From Ottelia alismoides (lineage: Eukaryota; Streptophyta; Magnoliopsida; Alismatales; Hydrocharitaceae): 64,000 nt of DNA. The stretch spans positions 1 to 64,000 of the forward strand of contig JAZKJV010005751.1 in assembly GCA_037367405.1 (NCBI GenBank), in the 5' to 3' direction. Below the pieces are notes generated by a model, which was not told the origin of the DNA, searched no databases, and saw only the letters and a list, made by a program, of their open reading frames with translations. Made by a program: the position numbers and the translations under genes. This document shows positions 17,243-26,401 of the stretch, piece by piece (within the stretch, counting starts at the first letter, position 1; each line of letters opens with the position of its first letter).

Positions 17243-17749
17243 CTCGCAAACACAAGTCCGCGCAGGCTCGCAGCGCCGCGAAGACAGAGCAGCCAAACGC
17301 CCCGCTCCGGACGCGCTCAGTTCCACCATTGGGCGCGCGGCAACCTTCTCGCAAAGAGCAATCCTGCATTGGCAGCGCTCACGTCCTTCGGCGTTCGCGG
17401 GACATCCCGCACGACTCCCACGGCCGCCGATGAGGGCAAGGTCGGTGGTGTCGGCACAGCACGGCGCAGCCGCTATCCGCGGGTAGGCAAAGTAGATTAG
17501 CCCTGGTCGCGAGCAGCGGTCCTTCGTCAAGGCGCGCTGCAATCGGTGGCGCGGCGCTAAGGCGCCACGCGCGGGCCGCTGGTCGGCTGCAGCGGCAGCC
17601 GAGCACGCCTCCCGCCTGGGGCCGCAGCGCGCTTCGGTCAGGGCAACGGCCGGTCTTCGTCCTCGTGCCGTCCGCAGCGCGGAGCGGGAGGCACCGCAGT
17701 CAGGTCGCCTCGTGAGCGCAACTCAACCATGGGTGCGCTCCGGAGCGAG
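17243..17749 (+). repeat. ORF-less cassette family B, copy 1
   Basis: About 507 bases, GC rich, no convincing frame. Shares its start (CTCGCAAACAC), the stem GTGGCGC...GCGCCAC, the stem CGGCTG...CAGCCG and a long 3' block with copies at 27080, 48868, 52253 and 62767. Confidence 0.8.
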
Positions 17750-17884
17750 GCCTAACAGGTCGTTCAACCCCCGACCCGCTACGGCAAGCCTTGTAAGGCC
17801 GGGCAGCGCCATAGCCAGTACCATCGTCGCTGCCCGGCCTTACAAGCCTTGCCTCCGCGGTCGGGGTTAACTCCAACGTTAGGC
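17750..17884 (+). repeat. attC24 (NGGTCG/CTCCAACG subtype)
   Basis: Closes family B copy 1. Arms CCTTGTAAGGCC/GGCCTTACAAGC. Confidence 0.97.
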
Positions 17885-18293
17885 CACACACCAAATGCCC
17901 CGCCGAGCACCTCCGCGTGCTCCGGCTGCGCTTCTGGTTGGCGAAGCAAGGGATTTGCTACGCCTTCCTCGCCAGCAAAGCCGAACGCCGGCACTCTTCG
18001 CCAAGCATCGCCATGTCTGGTTCGCGCCGCTCAGCCATGAAACGCGTCATGCAATGCGTCGTTCTCTGCGGCCAGCCTCAGACTTCAGCTCCACACGGCA
18101 CGCCGCAGGCTCGTTGGTTCGCGCTCTTTCCCCGCCTGCGCCTCCGGATGCACCGAGGTTCATCCACCAGAACAGTTGATCGGCGCGCAGCAATTGCCGC
18201 GCGATCTCTGTCCTCTAACCTCTCGCAGCGCCGGGAGGCGGGCAACGCCTTGGCAGCCCAGCAGAACACCAAAGACCGCTGCCGAGCAGTGTG
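17885..18293 (+). repeat. ORF-less cassette family A, copy 4
   Basis: Starts CACACACCAAATGCCCC. The GC hairpin has one mismatch (CGCGCAGCA/TGCCGCGCG), and the upstream hairpin sequence is altered (CCACCAGAACAGTTGATC). The 215-codon frame at 17917 runs through attC25 and is absent from the other copies. Confidence 0.78.
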
Positions 18294-18427
18294 GCCTAAC
18301 AGGTCGTTCAACCCCCGACCCGCTACGGCAAGCCTTGCAAGGCCGGGCAGCGCCAAAGCAGTACCATCGTCGCTGCCCGGCCTTACAAGGCTTGCCTCCG
18401 CGGTCGGGGTTAACTCCAACGTTAGGC
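18294..18427 (+). repeat. attC25 (NGGTCG/CTCCAACG subtype)
   Basis: Closes family A copy 4. Arms CCTTGCAAGGCC/GGCCTTACAAGG. Confidence 0.97.
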
Positions 18428-18430
18428 CGC

Positions 18431-19123
18431 ATGACCACACTTGTTTTGCTCCCCGGCATGGATGGAACTGGCGAACTGTTTCGGCCTCTGCTCGAAGCGC
18501 TGGGATCAAGGCCGGTCACGGTCGTCGTGGCCTACCCGGCAACCGAGCCATTGACGTACGCTGAACTTGAATCAGTCGTTCGGGACAAGCTACCGCCAGA
18601 TCCGTTCGTGCTCTTGGGTGAGTCATTCTCTGGGCCATCGCAATCTCCATCGCAGCATCGAACCCACAGGGCCTCCGAGGTGTCGTGCTCAGTTGCTCGT
18701 TCGCATCAAGCCCGAGGCCGTTGGCCCGCACGAGCCACCTCGCTCTTGTCGCTTCCCCTGCCACTGCCTCCAGTTGTGCTGCTTGCCACTGTACTCCTGG
18801 GCCGTTTCGGCACGCCGCAGCTCCGCGCGTTGCTCAAGCGCGCGCTGAAGAAGGTTGCCCCAAGCGTTCTTCGGCATAGGCTGGCAGAAGCGTTGGCCGT
18901 CAACGTTAGCGCGAAGCTACGACACGTCAAAGTGCCGCTCCTATACCTACAAGCCAACTCCGATTGGGTGGGTCCCTGGCGCGGCTTGGTCCGAGGTTGG
19001 TTCTGCGCTTCCAGCCGCTAGAGTTCAAGTCCTCAGCGGCCCCCACCTGCTGCTCCAAGCAAGCCAAAGGAGTCAGCCAAGGCCATTCAAGAGTTTCTCG
19101 GTCGCGTTGCGAATGCGGCCTAA
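18431..19123 (+). pseudogene. Alpha/beta-hydrolase, at least three frameshifts
   Basis: ATG 18431 directly follows the R'' box. The start TTLVLLPGMDGTGELFRPLLEAL and VLLGESFSGP (nucleophile elbow G-E-S-F-S-G, serine in the middle) are those of an alpha/beta-hydrolase. After about 18632 the natural continuation (AISIAASNPQGLRGVVLSCSF) is in another frame. The frame returns near 18750 and shifts again near 18960, so the C-terminus (KESAKAIQEFLGRVANAA) ends at the attC26 TAA 19121-19123. The gene is clearly broken in this sequence. Confidence 0.8.
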
Positions 19124-19249
19124 CCGCTCGCTCAACCCCCGACCCGCTACGGCAGGCGCTGTAAGCCGGGCCGGCGCCAGTCGTACTATCGTCGCCGTCC
19201 CGGCTTACAGCGCCTGCCTCCGCGGTCGGGGTTAGCTCGAACGTTAGGC
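19118..19249 (+). repeat. attC26
   Basis: Closes the hydrolase cassette. Arms GCTGTAAGCC/GGCTTACAGC, with GCGCC on the right side. Confidence 0.97.
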
Positions 19250-19264
19250 CGCACCAAAACAGCA

Positions 19265-19699
19265 ATGCGAGTACTCGTCGGTTTTCTTGCAGCCCCTTTG
19301 GCCCCAGCGCTCGTGGCTTGGCTGCTCTCGCTTGCTCCTACCGCCACGGGCGTCCGGATGCCAAGTGACTACGCCAAACTCTTCATCGCATTCGGATATC
19401 CCGTGGTTCTCGTATTCGGTGTCCCAGCATATCTGTACTTCCGCCGCAGAAACTGGCTCAAGGCTTGGCAGGTCATACTCGCCGGCGCTCTGGGTGGAGC
19501 CCTTAGCCCAGCCGCGGCAGTCGTCCTTCTCTCGTCGTCCGCGCCAAGTGCAGAAGGTCTGCTTACCGCCACGAGCCGAGTTGGCCCGTTCTTTCCCTTC
19601 GGCATGGCTGTCGGCTCCGTATGCGCGGCGTCCTTCTGGCTAGTTGCGCTGGCCCGTGTCGCCCCAAGTCAATCCACGCCACCGCGCAGTGCGGCCTAA
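19265..19699 (+). CDS. Four-helix membrane protein (duplicated cassette, copy 1)
   Basis: 144 residues from ATG 19265. Four hydrophobic segments: about 3-26, 38-60, 69-90 and 108-130, with a basic loop (YFRRRNWLKAW). Family not recognised. The identical gene and cassette recur at 49489-49923. Stop is in attC27. Confidence 0.7.
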   Translation: MRVLVGFLAAPLAPALVAWLLSLAPTATGVRMPSDYAKLFIAFGYPVVLVFGVPAYLYFRRRNWLKAWQVILAGALGGALSPAAAVVLLSSSAPSAEGLLTATSRVGPFFPFGMAVGSVCAASFWLVALARVAPSQSTPPRSAA

Positions 19700-19825
19700 C
19701 ACCTCGTTCAACCCCCGACCCGCTACGGCAAGCCTTGTAAGGCCGGGCAGCGCCAGCTGTACTATCGTCGCCGCCCAGCCTTACAAGGCTTGCCTCCGCG
19801 GTCGGGGTTAACTCGAACGTTAGGC
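19694..19825 (+). repeat. attC27
   Basis: Closes the duplicated membrane cassette. Shares the private mismatch CGCCCAGCC with attC70. Arms CCTTGTAAGGCC/AGCCTTACAAGG. Confidence 0.97.
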
Positions 19826-19837
19826 GTCACCAAGAAC

Positions 19838-20302
19838 ATGCGTTCCAGCGCCCAAACCGAAAGCGACGTACTGCAGCTTCTTGGGCCACGGCTCCGGGCC
19901 TATCTGCCGAGCGACGGCCACGAGAACCCCGCTGTGTGGCTTAGCCAGACTTTCGACATCGTTCGAAAGGCAATCAAGACTGGCGACGCAATCGCGGTCT
20001 CACTAGCTTGTGAACTCATCGAGAAGGATCCAAAGCTACCCTTCGGCAAGTTGATCAAGAGCGATCTCTCACGCGCACTGAGGCAACGGGTCGATCTTCT
20101 GGTCGCATCCGAACGTGCTCAGGTGCTGGGCGCCACCGCCAAGCTCCTTGGACAAGAGTACGCACCGCGCGAGCTAGAGGACTACTGCAAACTGGCCAAG
20201 AAGTTGCCGTCCGTGGAGCGCCTGGCCGCGCTGGCTGAGGTCAAGCCGCGAAACGCCAAGGCTGAGCAGCTACTTGCGTATGTGCGGCTCAGTGACGCCT
20301 AA
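19838..20302 (+). CDS. Hypothetical helical protein (154 aa)
   Basis: ATG 19838. Mostly helical and charged (QTESDVLQLLGPRLRAYL, AIAVSLACELIEKDPKLP, LEDYCKLAKKLPSVERLAALAE). No signal peptide or membrane segment. Not recognised. Stop in attC28 (SDA-stop). Confidence 0.6.
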   Translation: MRSSAQTESDVLQLLGPRLRAYLPSDGHENPAVWLSQTFDIVRKAIKTGDAIAVSLACELIEKDPKLPFGKLIKSDLSRALRQRVDLLVASERAQVLGATAKLLGQEYAPRELEDYCKLAKKLPSVERLAALAEVKPRNAKAEQLLAYVRLSDA

Positions 20303-20428
20303 CCCCTCGCTCAACCCCCGACGCGCTACGGCAAGCAGCGTAAGCCGGGCCTGCGGTGCTTGTAGCATCATCGCAGTCCCGGCTTACGCTGCTCGCCTCC
20401 GCGCGCGGGGTTAGCTCGAACGTTAGGC
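20297..20428 (+). repeat. attC28
   Basis: Closes the 154-aa hypothetical cassette. Variant arms: CGACGCGC with GCGCGCGG, and CAGCGTAAGCC/GGCTTACGCTG. Confidence 0.97.
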
Positions 20429-20431
20429 CTC

Positions 20432-20971
20432 ATGAACGCTACTGTTTGGCTCCTCATCCGCTTCGCTACTCTGGTTGCCATCGTTGGTATCTCATCTTGC
20501 GGCGATTCGGGTTCCTGTGAACACGCCCCTGATACTCCAACATTGATATACGACGAGGTGGCACAGGGGCAACTACCCTACACACTCCGAGACCTAACGC
20601 CGGCACAGTTAGCCAAAGTCACGTTCGGTCTCGCGTTGGGTGAGTCCGAGATACGGGGCACTGCAAACGGGGGTGAGACTTTCATTGTTAGGGTTCCCCC
20701 AGGGCAGACAGTTGTGCGCATGGTGGTGCGGTACAGCAATCCGATCCAAGGCAACTCCTACGTAAGCTTTGTCTTCCCCTATCCCGCGGGAAGCCCTGTC
20801 GTCGTAACGCACATTGCTCCCATGGACCTACCGGGTGACTACGAGTTGACCATCCCTCTGCCACGAGCCGGTATAGGCGGTGGTATGTATGAGATTTACT
20901 CTGGCACTGGTGTGAGCGGATACCCAGTCGAGAACCCCTTCTCAGTTCGCTTTACGCTTCAGTGCCGATGA
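20432..20971 (+). CDS. Putative lipoprotein (179 aa)
   Basis: ATG 20432 is only three bases after the R'' box. A hydrophobic N-terminus (WLLIRFATLVAIVGISSC) ends in a lipobox-like ISSC at residue 23. The body is strand rich with no recognised domain. The cassette ends GTTAGGCCTCAT and ATGAGGCCTAAC show how the start codon itself can form part of the end repeat. Confidence 0.6.
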   Translation: MNATVWLLIRFATLVAIVGISSCGDSGSCEHAPDTPTLIYDEVAQGQLPYTLRDLTPAQLAKVTFGLALGESEIRGTANGGETFIVRVPPGQTVVRMVVRYSNPIQGNSYVSFVFPYPAGSPVVVTHIAPMDLPGDYELTIPLPRAGIGGGMYEIYSGTGVSGYPVENPFSVRFTLQCR

Positions 20972-20972
20972 G

Positions 20973-21104
20973 GCCTAACAACTCGTTCAACCCCCGACCC
21001 GCTACGGCAAGCCTTGTAAGGCCGGGCGGCGCTACCTGTACCATCATCGCCGCCCGGCCTTACAAGGCTCGCCTCCGCGGTCGGGGTTAACTCGAACGTT
21101 AGGC
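20973..21104 (+). repeat. attC29
   Basis: Closes the lipoprotein cassette; the gene's own TGA precedes it. Arms CCTTGTAAGGCC/GGCCTTACAAGG. Confidence 0.97.
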
Positions 21105-21140
21105 CGCACCATCCGACATAGCTCGTTCTCCACAAAGCAC

Positions 21141-21839
21141 ATGCGTCACCACCTCCTCTCCCTGGCGCTGCTTACCTGCGGCATCCCCACTGCCGCGACA
21201 GCCCAGCAACCGACAGAGTTCGTGTTCGTGGTGGGCAGAGCTGAAGTGTCTGTGCCGCCTGACCTCGGGATCTTGGATGCGGAACTCATTGTGGAGAGCG
21301 GTCAGAAGGCACTTGAGGCCTTGAAGACGCAGTCCGCCGCGCTGATCGCAGAAGCACGCCGACTTGGCTTCAAGCCTGAAGACATTGAAGGATCGGAGGT
21401 GGGCAAGAGCCTCAGATTCTCTGGCCAGGCGAAGCCGGCTGCGTCGATCCTGTCTCGCAAGTTGTCCTTCAGAACATCCGATCTGGCCGCCGCCGTCGCG
21501 CTGTTCGACAAACTCGGTGCGGTTCAACATCTGGAGAATCTGAGCATCCGATTCGAAGTCCGCAAGAGCCGAGATCTTGACGCGAAGCTCTTGGTTCTTG
21601 CCGCAGAAGACGCTCGCGTTCGTGCGAAGCAGTTGGCGAAGGCGGTGGAGCGCCAAGCTGGCATTGCCTTGGCGATCTCTGAAGAACCGCTCTCGGAGAT
21701 CGACGTTCGGCTCGGAATGTCGGGGCGAGAGCGACTTGCCGCGCTTATGGTTGCTCCCGAGCCAGACAAGTTTGCTTCCAGAATTCCAGCCTCGCTGCAG
21801 TTCGCAAAGCAGGTGTACGCGAAGTTCAAGTTGGAGTGA
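21141..21839 (+). CDS. SIMPL-domain (DUF541) periplasmic protein
   Basis: 232 residues from ATG 21141. A signal peptide (LLSLALLTCGIPTAATA) is followed by FVFVVGRAEVSVPPDLGILDAELIVESGQKALEAL, the opening of the SIMPL/DUF541 domain. RKLSFRTSDLAAAVALFDKL and the helix AAEDARVRAKQLAKAVERQAG with the closing strands follow, as in YggE-type proteins. Members are periplasmic or outer-membrane associated; their exact job is unsettled. The frame is complete and stops 11 bases before attC30. Confidence 0.85.
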   Translation: MRHHLLSLALLTCGIPTAATAQQPTEFVFVVGRAEVSVPPDLGILDAELIVESGQKALEALKTQSAALIAEARRLGFKPEDIEGSEVGKSLRFSGQAKPAASILSRKLSFRTSDLAAAVALFDKLGAVQHLENLSIRFEVRKSRDLDAKLLVLAAEDARVRAKQLAKAVERQAGIALAISEEPLSEIDVRLGMSGRERLAALMVAPEPDKFASRIPASLQFAKQVYAKFKLE

Positions 21840-21850
21840 AGCGCAGTGCG

Positions 21851-21982
21851 GCCTAACCCCTCGCTCAACCCCCGACCCGCTACGGCAGGCGTCGTAAGCC
21901 CGGTCCGCGGCAGGCGTAGCATCGTCGCGTACCGGGCTTACGCCACCTGCCTCCGCGGTCGGGGTTAGCTCGAACGTTAGGC
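21851..21982 (+). repeat. attC30
   Basis: Closes the SIMPL cassette. Arms CGTCGTAAGCCC/GGGCTTACGCCA. Confidence 0.97.
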
Positions 21983-22043
21983 CTCATTGGTTGCGTTTCC
22001 TGTAGTCGCAGACACAATGCGGCATTCCTGAGGGAGGAGACAA

Positions 22044-23495
22044 GTGGCACGAGCCAATCCTAAGACGCGCGTCTCGCAGTACTACAACCTAGGGCGCGAC
22101 CAGACTACGCTGGACTTCGTCGATGTCCCAATTGGAAATGACATCACGGTCTTTCTAGATCCCAGTCGAGTTCGAAGCATGGAGACGACCTGGGCAAGTG
22201 AGTGCAACTCGCTGCTGCAGCACTTCTTTGAGCGACTACTAGAAAATATCCAATCGGACGATCAAGCGTCTGGATTGAGGATGCTCGAGGGCTTGTCCGA
22301 AAGGAACGAGTTTCATCTTGGCTTTTCGAAGGGGCTATCCAAGGGCAGCGGAATCGGCCGTGAGTTCGCCAAAGACTTCTGGCTAGCGCTGAGTAAGAGC
22401 AAGGCCGGGAAGACTGGTCTGCTCAGAGATCTTGAAGACGCATGCCTGTTCATCGACGGTGTTGGGCCAGATCGGATATCGGATGCGGCTTGCAACATCC
22501 TTCGGGGTCCCCTGATCAAGTACACGCAGGACATGTGCGTCTACTACGGAATACCGCTTCAACGAGGCGTCGAGTCTGGACCAGTCTGGAACCCAGAGAA
22601 TGATCGCTGGGAGGACTCGCTGATCGATCTCCCTGTCACGCCATATGGCACCCTGCTCCTGGTCCCGAAGATTGTGGTGCGACACCGATTGGTCTATGAC
22701 GTACAGCGCTACTACACGCACTACCTGCTCCCAACGATGCAGGTCTACGAGAAGTCAATAAATTCCGGCTTAGTTGAAACGCTGAGGGATGGGAGAACAC
22801 GAGTCACGAAGAAGTCTCTTCGGAGTAAGTATGGAGCCGACAAGCTCACCGTCACAGATCAAACGCAGCGCCATCCCAATGCTCTTGACGAATACCGGGA
22901 GGCCGCGAAGCGCACGTCGACTCCAATCACGCACCATCAACTCGCGGAGATTGAGAACATCGACGCGCCGCGCTTTGGCCAGCTTCTGGAAGACGTCACT
23001 AGCCTTCCGGTAGGCCGCGACTCAGCCAGTGCGTACGAGAACGCGATCGAAGCCTTGCTGAGCGCGACGTTCTTCCCGTCGCTTTCGAACCCGACAAAGC
23101 AACACGAGATTCACGAGGGCCGAAAGCGGATAGACATCAAGTATGTAAACAGTGCTCGCTCAGGGTTCTTCGCTTGGCTCTCTACGCACTATGCGGCGGC
23201 GCACATCTTTGTCGAGTGCAAGAACTACGGCAAAGAGGTTGGCAATCCCGAAGTGGATCAGCTCGCAGGCCGTTTTGGCCCCAGCCGCGGTCAAGTAGGC
23301 ATACTGGTTTGCAGGTCCGCTGAGGACCACGCGCGCCTTGCGGCGCGTTGTGCTGATACGGCCCGAGACCTAAGAGGCTACATCGTCTTCTTGACCGACG
23401 AGGATCTGAAGAGGCTGGTACGAGACTACACGGCCTCGAATGGTGGGGATGAGTATCCATTGCTACGCGAGAAATTCAATCACCTCATCATGTAG
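22044..23495 (+). CDS. PD-(D/E)XK nuclease-like protein, possible defence gene
   Basis: 483 residues from GTG 22044, set by GGGAGGAG nine bases upstream. It is the largest single-frame ORF in the array. The N-terminal two thirds are unrecognised (helical, with DVPIGNDITVFLDP). The C-terminal part fits a PD-(D/E)XK fold: a helix with Glu332 (YENAIEALLS), RIDIKYVN (Asp364) and HIFVECKNYG (Glu391, Lys393), then a helix in which VDQLAGRFG follows as in restriction-endonuclease-like domains. Such architectures occur in single-gene defence systems, but no known system is assigned here. The frame is intact, unlike several neighbours. Confidence 0.75.
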   Translation: MARANPKTRVSQYYNLGRDQTTLDFVDVPIGNDITVFLDPSRVRSMETTWASECNSLLQHFFERLLENIQSDDQASGLRMLEGLSERNEFHLGFSKGLSKGSGIGREFAKDFWLALSKSKAGKTGLLRDLEDACLFIDGVGPDRISDAACNILRGPLIKYTQDMCVYYGIPLQRGVESGPVWNPENDRWEDSLIDLPVTPYGTLLLVPKIVVRHRLVYDVQRYYTHYLLPTMQVYEKSINSGLVETLRDGRTRVTKKSLRSKYGADKLTVTDQTQRHPNALDEYREAAKRTSTPITHHQLAEIENIDAPRFGQLLEDVTSLPVGRDSASAYENAIEALLSATFFPSLSNPTKQHEIHEGRKRIDIKYVNSARSGFFAWLSTHYAAAHIFVECKNYGKEVGNPEVDQLAGRFGPSRGQVGILVCRSAEDHARLAARCADTARDLRGYIVFLTDEDLKRLVRDYTASNGGDEYPLLREKFNHLIM

Positions 23496-23505
23496 TGCGA
23501 ATGAG

Positions 23506-23634
23506 GCCTAACCACTCGTTCAACCGGACCCGCTACGGCAAGCGTTGTAAGCCCGGCCTGAGGCACATGGTGCATCATCTCAGTCCGGGCTTACAACGCT
23601 TGCCTCCGCGGGCCGGTTAACTCGAACGTTAGGC
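23506..23634 (+). repeat. attC31 (short CCGG-arm variant)
   Basis: Closes the nuclease-like cassette. Reads CAACCGGACCCGC with GCGGGCCGGTTAAC, three bases shorter than most. Arms CGTTGTAAGCC/GGCTTACAACG. Confidence 0.97.
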
Positions 23635-23674
23635 CGCACCCAAAACACGCCGATTCATCATCCGCGGGAGTCGC

Positions 23675-24067
23675 ATGAGCACCAGCCCTCTTCCCAGCGT
23701 CGTCCTGTTCGTCGTCAACGTTGATCGCGTGGCCTCCTTCTACAAGGCCATAGGGACCATGAGGTTCGTGACGGGAGACAAAGATCATGAAGTACTCGAG
23801 ATCGATGGCTTTCAGCTTGTCGTTCACCGGCTGAGAGGCGAACCTGAGCCAACCCACGACTCAGCAGGGAAAGTTAAGGTCCGAGAAGACTCCTACTCGA
23901 AGATCTGCCTTCCAGTACTGAGCATTGACGCGGCGCGGGCTCTGGCTCCATCACTCGGAGGCTTCATCAAGCCAAACCAGCACGAGTGGCAAGCACGTGG
24001 TTTCCGGGCGTGCGACGGCAACGATCCCGAAGGCAATGTCATTCAGGTGCGTGAGAGTGCGGCCTAA
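23675..24067 (+). CDS. VOC-fold protein
   Basis: 130 residues from ATG 23675. PSVVLFVVNVDRVASFYKAIGTM, HEVLEIDGFQLVVHRL, SKICLPVLSIDAARALAPSLGG and FRACDGNDPEGNVIQVRE follow the glyoxalase/VOC pattern with possible metal ligands (His, Glu). A second VOC family in the window, not similar to the one at 12545 beyond the fold. Stop in attC32. Confidence 0.85.
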   Translation: MSTSPLPSVVLFVVNVDRVASFYKAIGTMRFVTGDKDHEVLEIDGFQLVVHRLRGEPEPTHDSAGKVKVREDSYSKICLPVLSIDAARALAPSLGGFIKPNQHEWQARGFRACDGNDPEGNVIQVRESAA

Positions 24068-24193
24068 CAACTCGTTCAACCCCCGACCCGCTACGGCAAG
24101 CCTTGTAAGGCCGGGCAGCGCCAGCGGTACCATCGTCGCTGCCCGGCCTTACAAGGCTTGCCTCCGCGGTCGGGGTTAACTCGAACGTTAGGC
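24062..24193 (+). repeat. attC32
   Basis: Closes the VOC cassette; TAA 24065-24067 is its stop. Arms CCTTGTAAGGCC/GGCCTTACAAGG. Confidence 0.97.
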
Positions 24194-24209
24194 GTCACAG
24201 GGAGAGTTC

Positions 24210-24758
24210 ATGGACTTGACTGCCGCGCTGTCTGCCTTGTCTGCCGCGATCTCCGCTCTGGCCGCCTGCGTGACTTACTTTCTCGTTTACCGTCAAACCC
24301 GTGCGGTTGAAGCACAGGTCAGTGCGGCTCAGGCTCAAGTGCAGGCTGCGCAGACGCAGATTGATGATCTGAGACAAACCCGAGACGGGCAGCAGATCTA
24401 TCAACTCATGGCCATGCTTCTGGACATTCGTCCTCAAATCGAACTCGTTCTCCAGCTAAGGGGACGAGATGTAAACACTTGGAGCTCAGCCGAGATCGAT
24501 GCGGCGCACACTGTGGCCTCGAGGTTCCACCTTGTCGGCTTGCTCGTGGTACACCGCGTTGTGCCTGAGGCGCTCTTCGCGAAGGGCTGGTACTACAGTG
24601 TTCCAGCATGCCGTGAGGCACTCGCGCCCTTTATCACCAGGCTTCGCCGAGAACGGGATCCTCGATACTGGAGCGCGTTCGACTTGTTGGTAGATCGCGT
24701 GCGCGTTCACTCAGCAGGATTCTCTGGCTTCGCGCCGCAAGCGAGCGGTGACGCCTAA
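24210..24758 (+). CDS. Membrane-anchored coiled-coil protein
   Basis: 182 residues from ATG 24210, with GGGAGAG upstream. One N-terminal helix (ALSALSAAISALAACVTYFLVY) is followed by an Ala/Gln-rich coiled coil (about 31-62) and a helical globular part. The layout resembles DUF4760-type proteins, a tentative match. Ends in attC33 (GDA-stop). Confidence 0.6.
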   Translation: MDLTAALSALSAAISALAACVTYFLVYRQTRAVEAQVSAAQAQVQAAQTQIDDLRQTRDGQQIYQLMAMLLDIRPQIELVLQLRGRDVNTWSSAEIDAAHTVASRFHLVGLLVVHRVVPEALFAKGWYYSVPACREALAPFITRLRRERDPRYWSAFDLLVDRVRVHSAGFSGFAPQASGDA

Positions 24759-24884
24759 CCCCTCGCTCAACCCCCGACCCACTACGGCAGCCGTCGTAAG
24801 CCCGGTACGCGGTGTTCGTAGCATCATCGCGTACCGGGCTTACGCCGCCTGCCTCCGCGGTCGGGGTTAGCTCGAACGTTAGGC
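24753..24884 (+). repeat. attC33
   Basis: Closes the coiled-coil cassette. CCCACTACGGCAGCC variant; arms CGTCGTAAGCCC/GGGCTTACGCCG. Confidence 0.97.
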
Positions 24885-24889
24885 CACAC

Positions 24890-25531
24890 ATGCCATCATC
24901 GCGGCAGTCGTCGATCTCTGGCGCAGCAGCAGCGCTCACCGCCATCGGCGGTCTCTGCACAGTCGCTCTCACGGACGTTGTCGCGGGAGCGGCGACGCCC
25001 GGCTACAGCCACGTTTCGCAGTTCATCAGCGAGCTTGGCGCACGAGGCACATCTACCGAATGGGCCGTGCGCCTCGCTGGGTTTCTCCCAGCTGGTTTGC
25101 TGCTCTTGGCCTTCTGCGGGCTTGCCTACCGGGCGTTGCCCCGTTCCCGCAGCTCCATGCTGGGTTTCTGTGGGCTCGCAATCTACGCAGCAGGCTACCT
25201 CGTGTCCTCGGTGTTCCCATGTGATCTGGGCTGCCGCCCCAAGCAGCCGAGCATCTCTCAGGTCATTCACAACCTCGCCGGGATGCTGGGCTACCTCGTG
25301 GCACCGGCGTCCCTGTTCACCTTGGCGCGCGCCGCTCGGTCGTGGCCAGCTGCAAGGCACTTGGCAGTTGCTGGCTACGTCGCATCAGGCATAGCCCTGC
25401 TCGGCCTCCTCACACTCTCCCCAACTTCGCCCACGGTCGGGCTCAGCCAGCGCCTGCTCGAAGCATCTGTTCTTGCCTGGAGCGCTATGTGCGGCGCCTA
25501 CATCGCGAGGCGTCCTGCGGGTGTGGCCTAA
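24890..25531 (+). CDS. DUF998 membrane protein
   Basis: 213 residues from ATG 24890. About six hydrophobic helices. The first loop GYSHVSQFISELGARGT and the central SSVFPCDLGC motif are typical of DUF998. Role unknown. Intact; stop in attC34. Confidence 0.85.
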   Translation: MPSSRQSSISGAAAALTAIGGLCTVALTDVVAGAATPGYSHVSQFISELGARGTSTEWAVRLAGFLPAGLLLLAFCGLAYRALPRSRSSMLGFCGLAIYAAGYLVSSVFPCDLGCRPKQPSISQVIHNLAGMLGYLVAPASLFTLARAARSWPAARHLAVAGYVASGIALLGLLTLSPTSPTVGLSQRLLEASVLAWSAMCGAYIARRPAGVA

Positions 25532-25657
25532 CACCTCGCTCAACCCCCGACCCGCTACGGCAGGCGCTGTAAGCCCGGTGCCTGCCAGTCGTAGCATCGT
25601 CAGTCACCGGGCTTACAGCACCTGCCTCCGCGGTCGGGGTTAGCTCGAACGTTAGGC
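25526..25657 (+). repeat. attC34
   Basis: Closes the DUF998 cassette. Arms GCTGTAAGCCC/GGGCTTACAGC, with terminal loop sequence GGTGCCTGCC/GTCAGTCACC. Confidence 0.97.
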
Positions 25658-25674
25658 CACGCAATCCGGCGCCC

Positions 25675-26244
25675 GTGCAGTCTCACCGCTCAGAACTCAT
25701 CGCACTCGTCCGCTCCTCGCCGTGGTTCATGAAGGCGCTACGCGCGGTGGCATCGCTCAAGCTCCAAACCTGGTGCATCGGGGCAGGCGCGGTCAGGAAT
25801 CTGGTCTGGGATCACATGCACGGTCACTCCGAACCGTCGCCGCTCGCAGATATTGACGTCGCCTACTTCGATCAGGTTGATCTGAACCCGAGCACAGAGA
25901 AGATGCTGCAGTCGGCTCTGCAATCCATCGAACCGGGCCTTCCGTGGGAAGTCACCAACCAGGCAGCCGTTCATCTCTGGTTCGAGAGCTACTTCGGTCA
26001 CAGGGTTGAGCCGCTTCGTTCCCTTGAGGAGGCAGTAGCCAGCTGGCCCGAGTACGCAACGTCGGTCGGCGTCTCGCTTGGCGCGCAAGATGAGATCCAG
26101 ATCATTGCGCCATGGGGCCTTGAAGACCTCTTCGGAGTCACCGTGCGCCGCAATCCCACTCGCGTCAGCCTCGAAACCTACCGTCAACGCATCGAACAGA
26201 AGCGCTACGCGGAGCGCTGGCCAAAGGTCAAGGTCTTGGCATGA
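25675..26244 (+). CDS. Nucleotidyltransferase-family protein (DUF925 type)
   Basis: 189 residues from GTG 25675. LQTWCIGAGAVRNLVWDHMHG, then LADIDVAYFD (acidic pair) and WEVTNQAAVHLW, YATSVGVSL and PWGLEDLFGVTVRRNP are the conserved blocks of the DUF925/NTP_transf_6 family, related to nucleotidyltransferases. Substrate unknown. Such proteins are common in accessory regions. Intact; its TGA precedes attC35. Confidence 0.87.
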   Translation: MQSHRSELIALVRSSPWFMKALRAVASLKLQTWCIGAGAVRNLVWDHMHGHSEPSPLADIDVAYFDQVDLNPSTEKMLQSALQSIEPGLPWEVTNQAAVHLWFESYFGHRVEPLRSLEEAVASWPEYATSVGVSLGAQDEIQIIAPWGLEDLFGVTVRRNPTRVSLETYRQRIEQKRYAERWPKVKVLA

Positions 26245-26254
26245 GTTCGGCGTG

Positions 26255-26386
26255 GCCTAACAACTCGCTCAACCCCCGACCCGCTACGGCAGGCGCTGTA
26301 AGCCCGGTCCGCGCCAGTCGTACTATCGTCGCGTACCGGGCTTACAGCACCTGCCTCCGCGGTCGGGGTTAGCTCGAACGTTAGGC
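26255..26386 (+). repeat. attC35
   Basis: Closes the nucleotidyltransferase cassette. Arms GCTGTAAGCCC/GGGCTTACAGC. Confidence 0.97.
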
Positions 26387-26401
26387 ATCACAAACACAGC
26401 C

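Noticed and set aside
17917..18564. 215-codon frame in family A copy 4 as a protein gene
   Set aside because: Runs through attC25, and the other four family A copies lack an equivalent frame.
22010..22044. Promoter in front of the 22 kb nuclease-like gene (TTGCGT with CACAAT)
   Set aside because: Both hexamers are weak and the spacing is only 16; the ribosome binding site is the only convincing signal.
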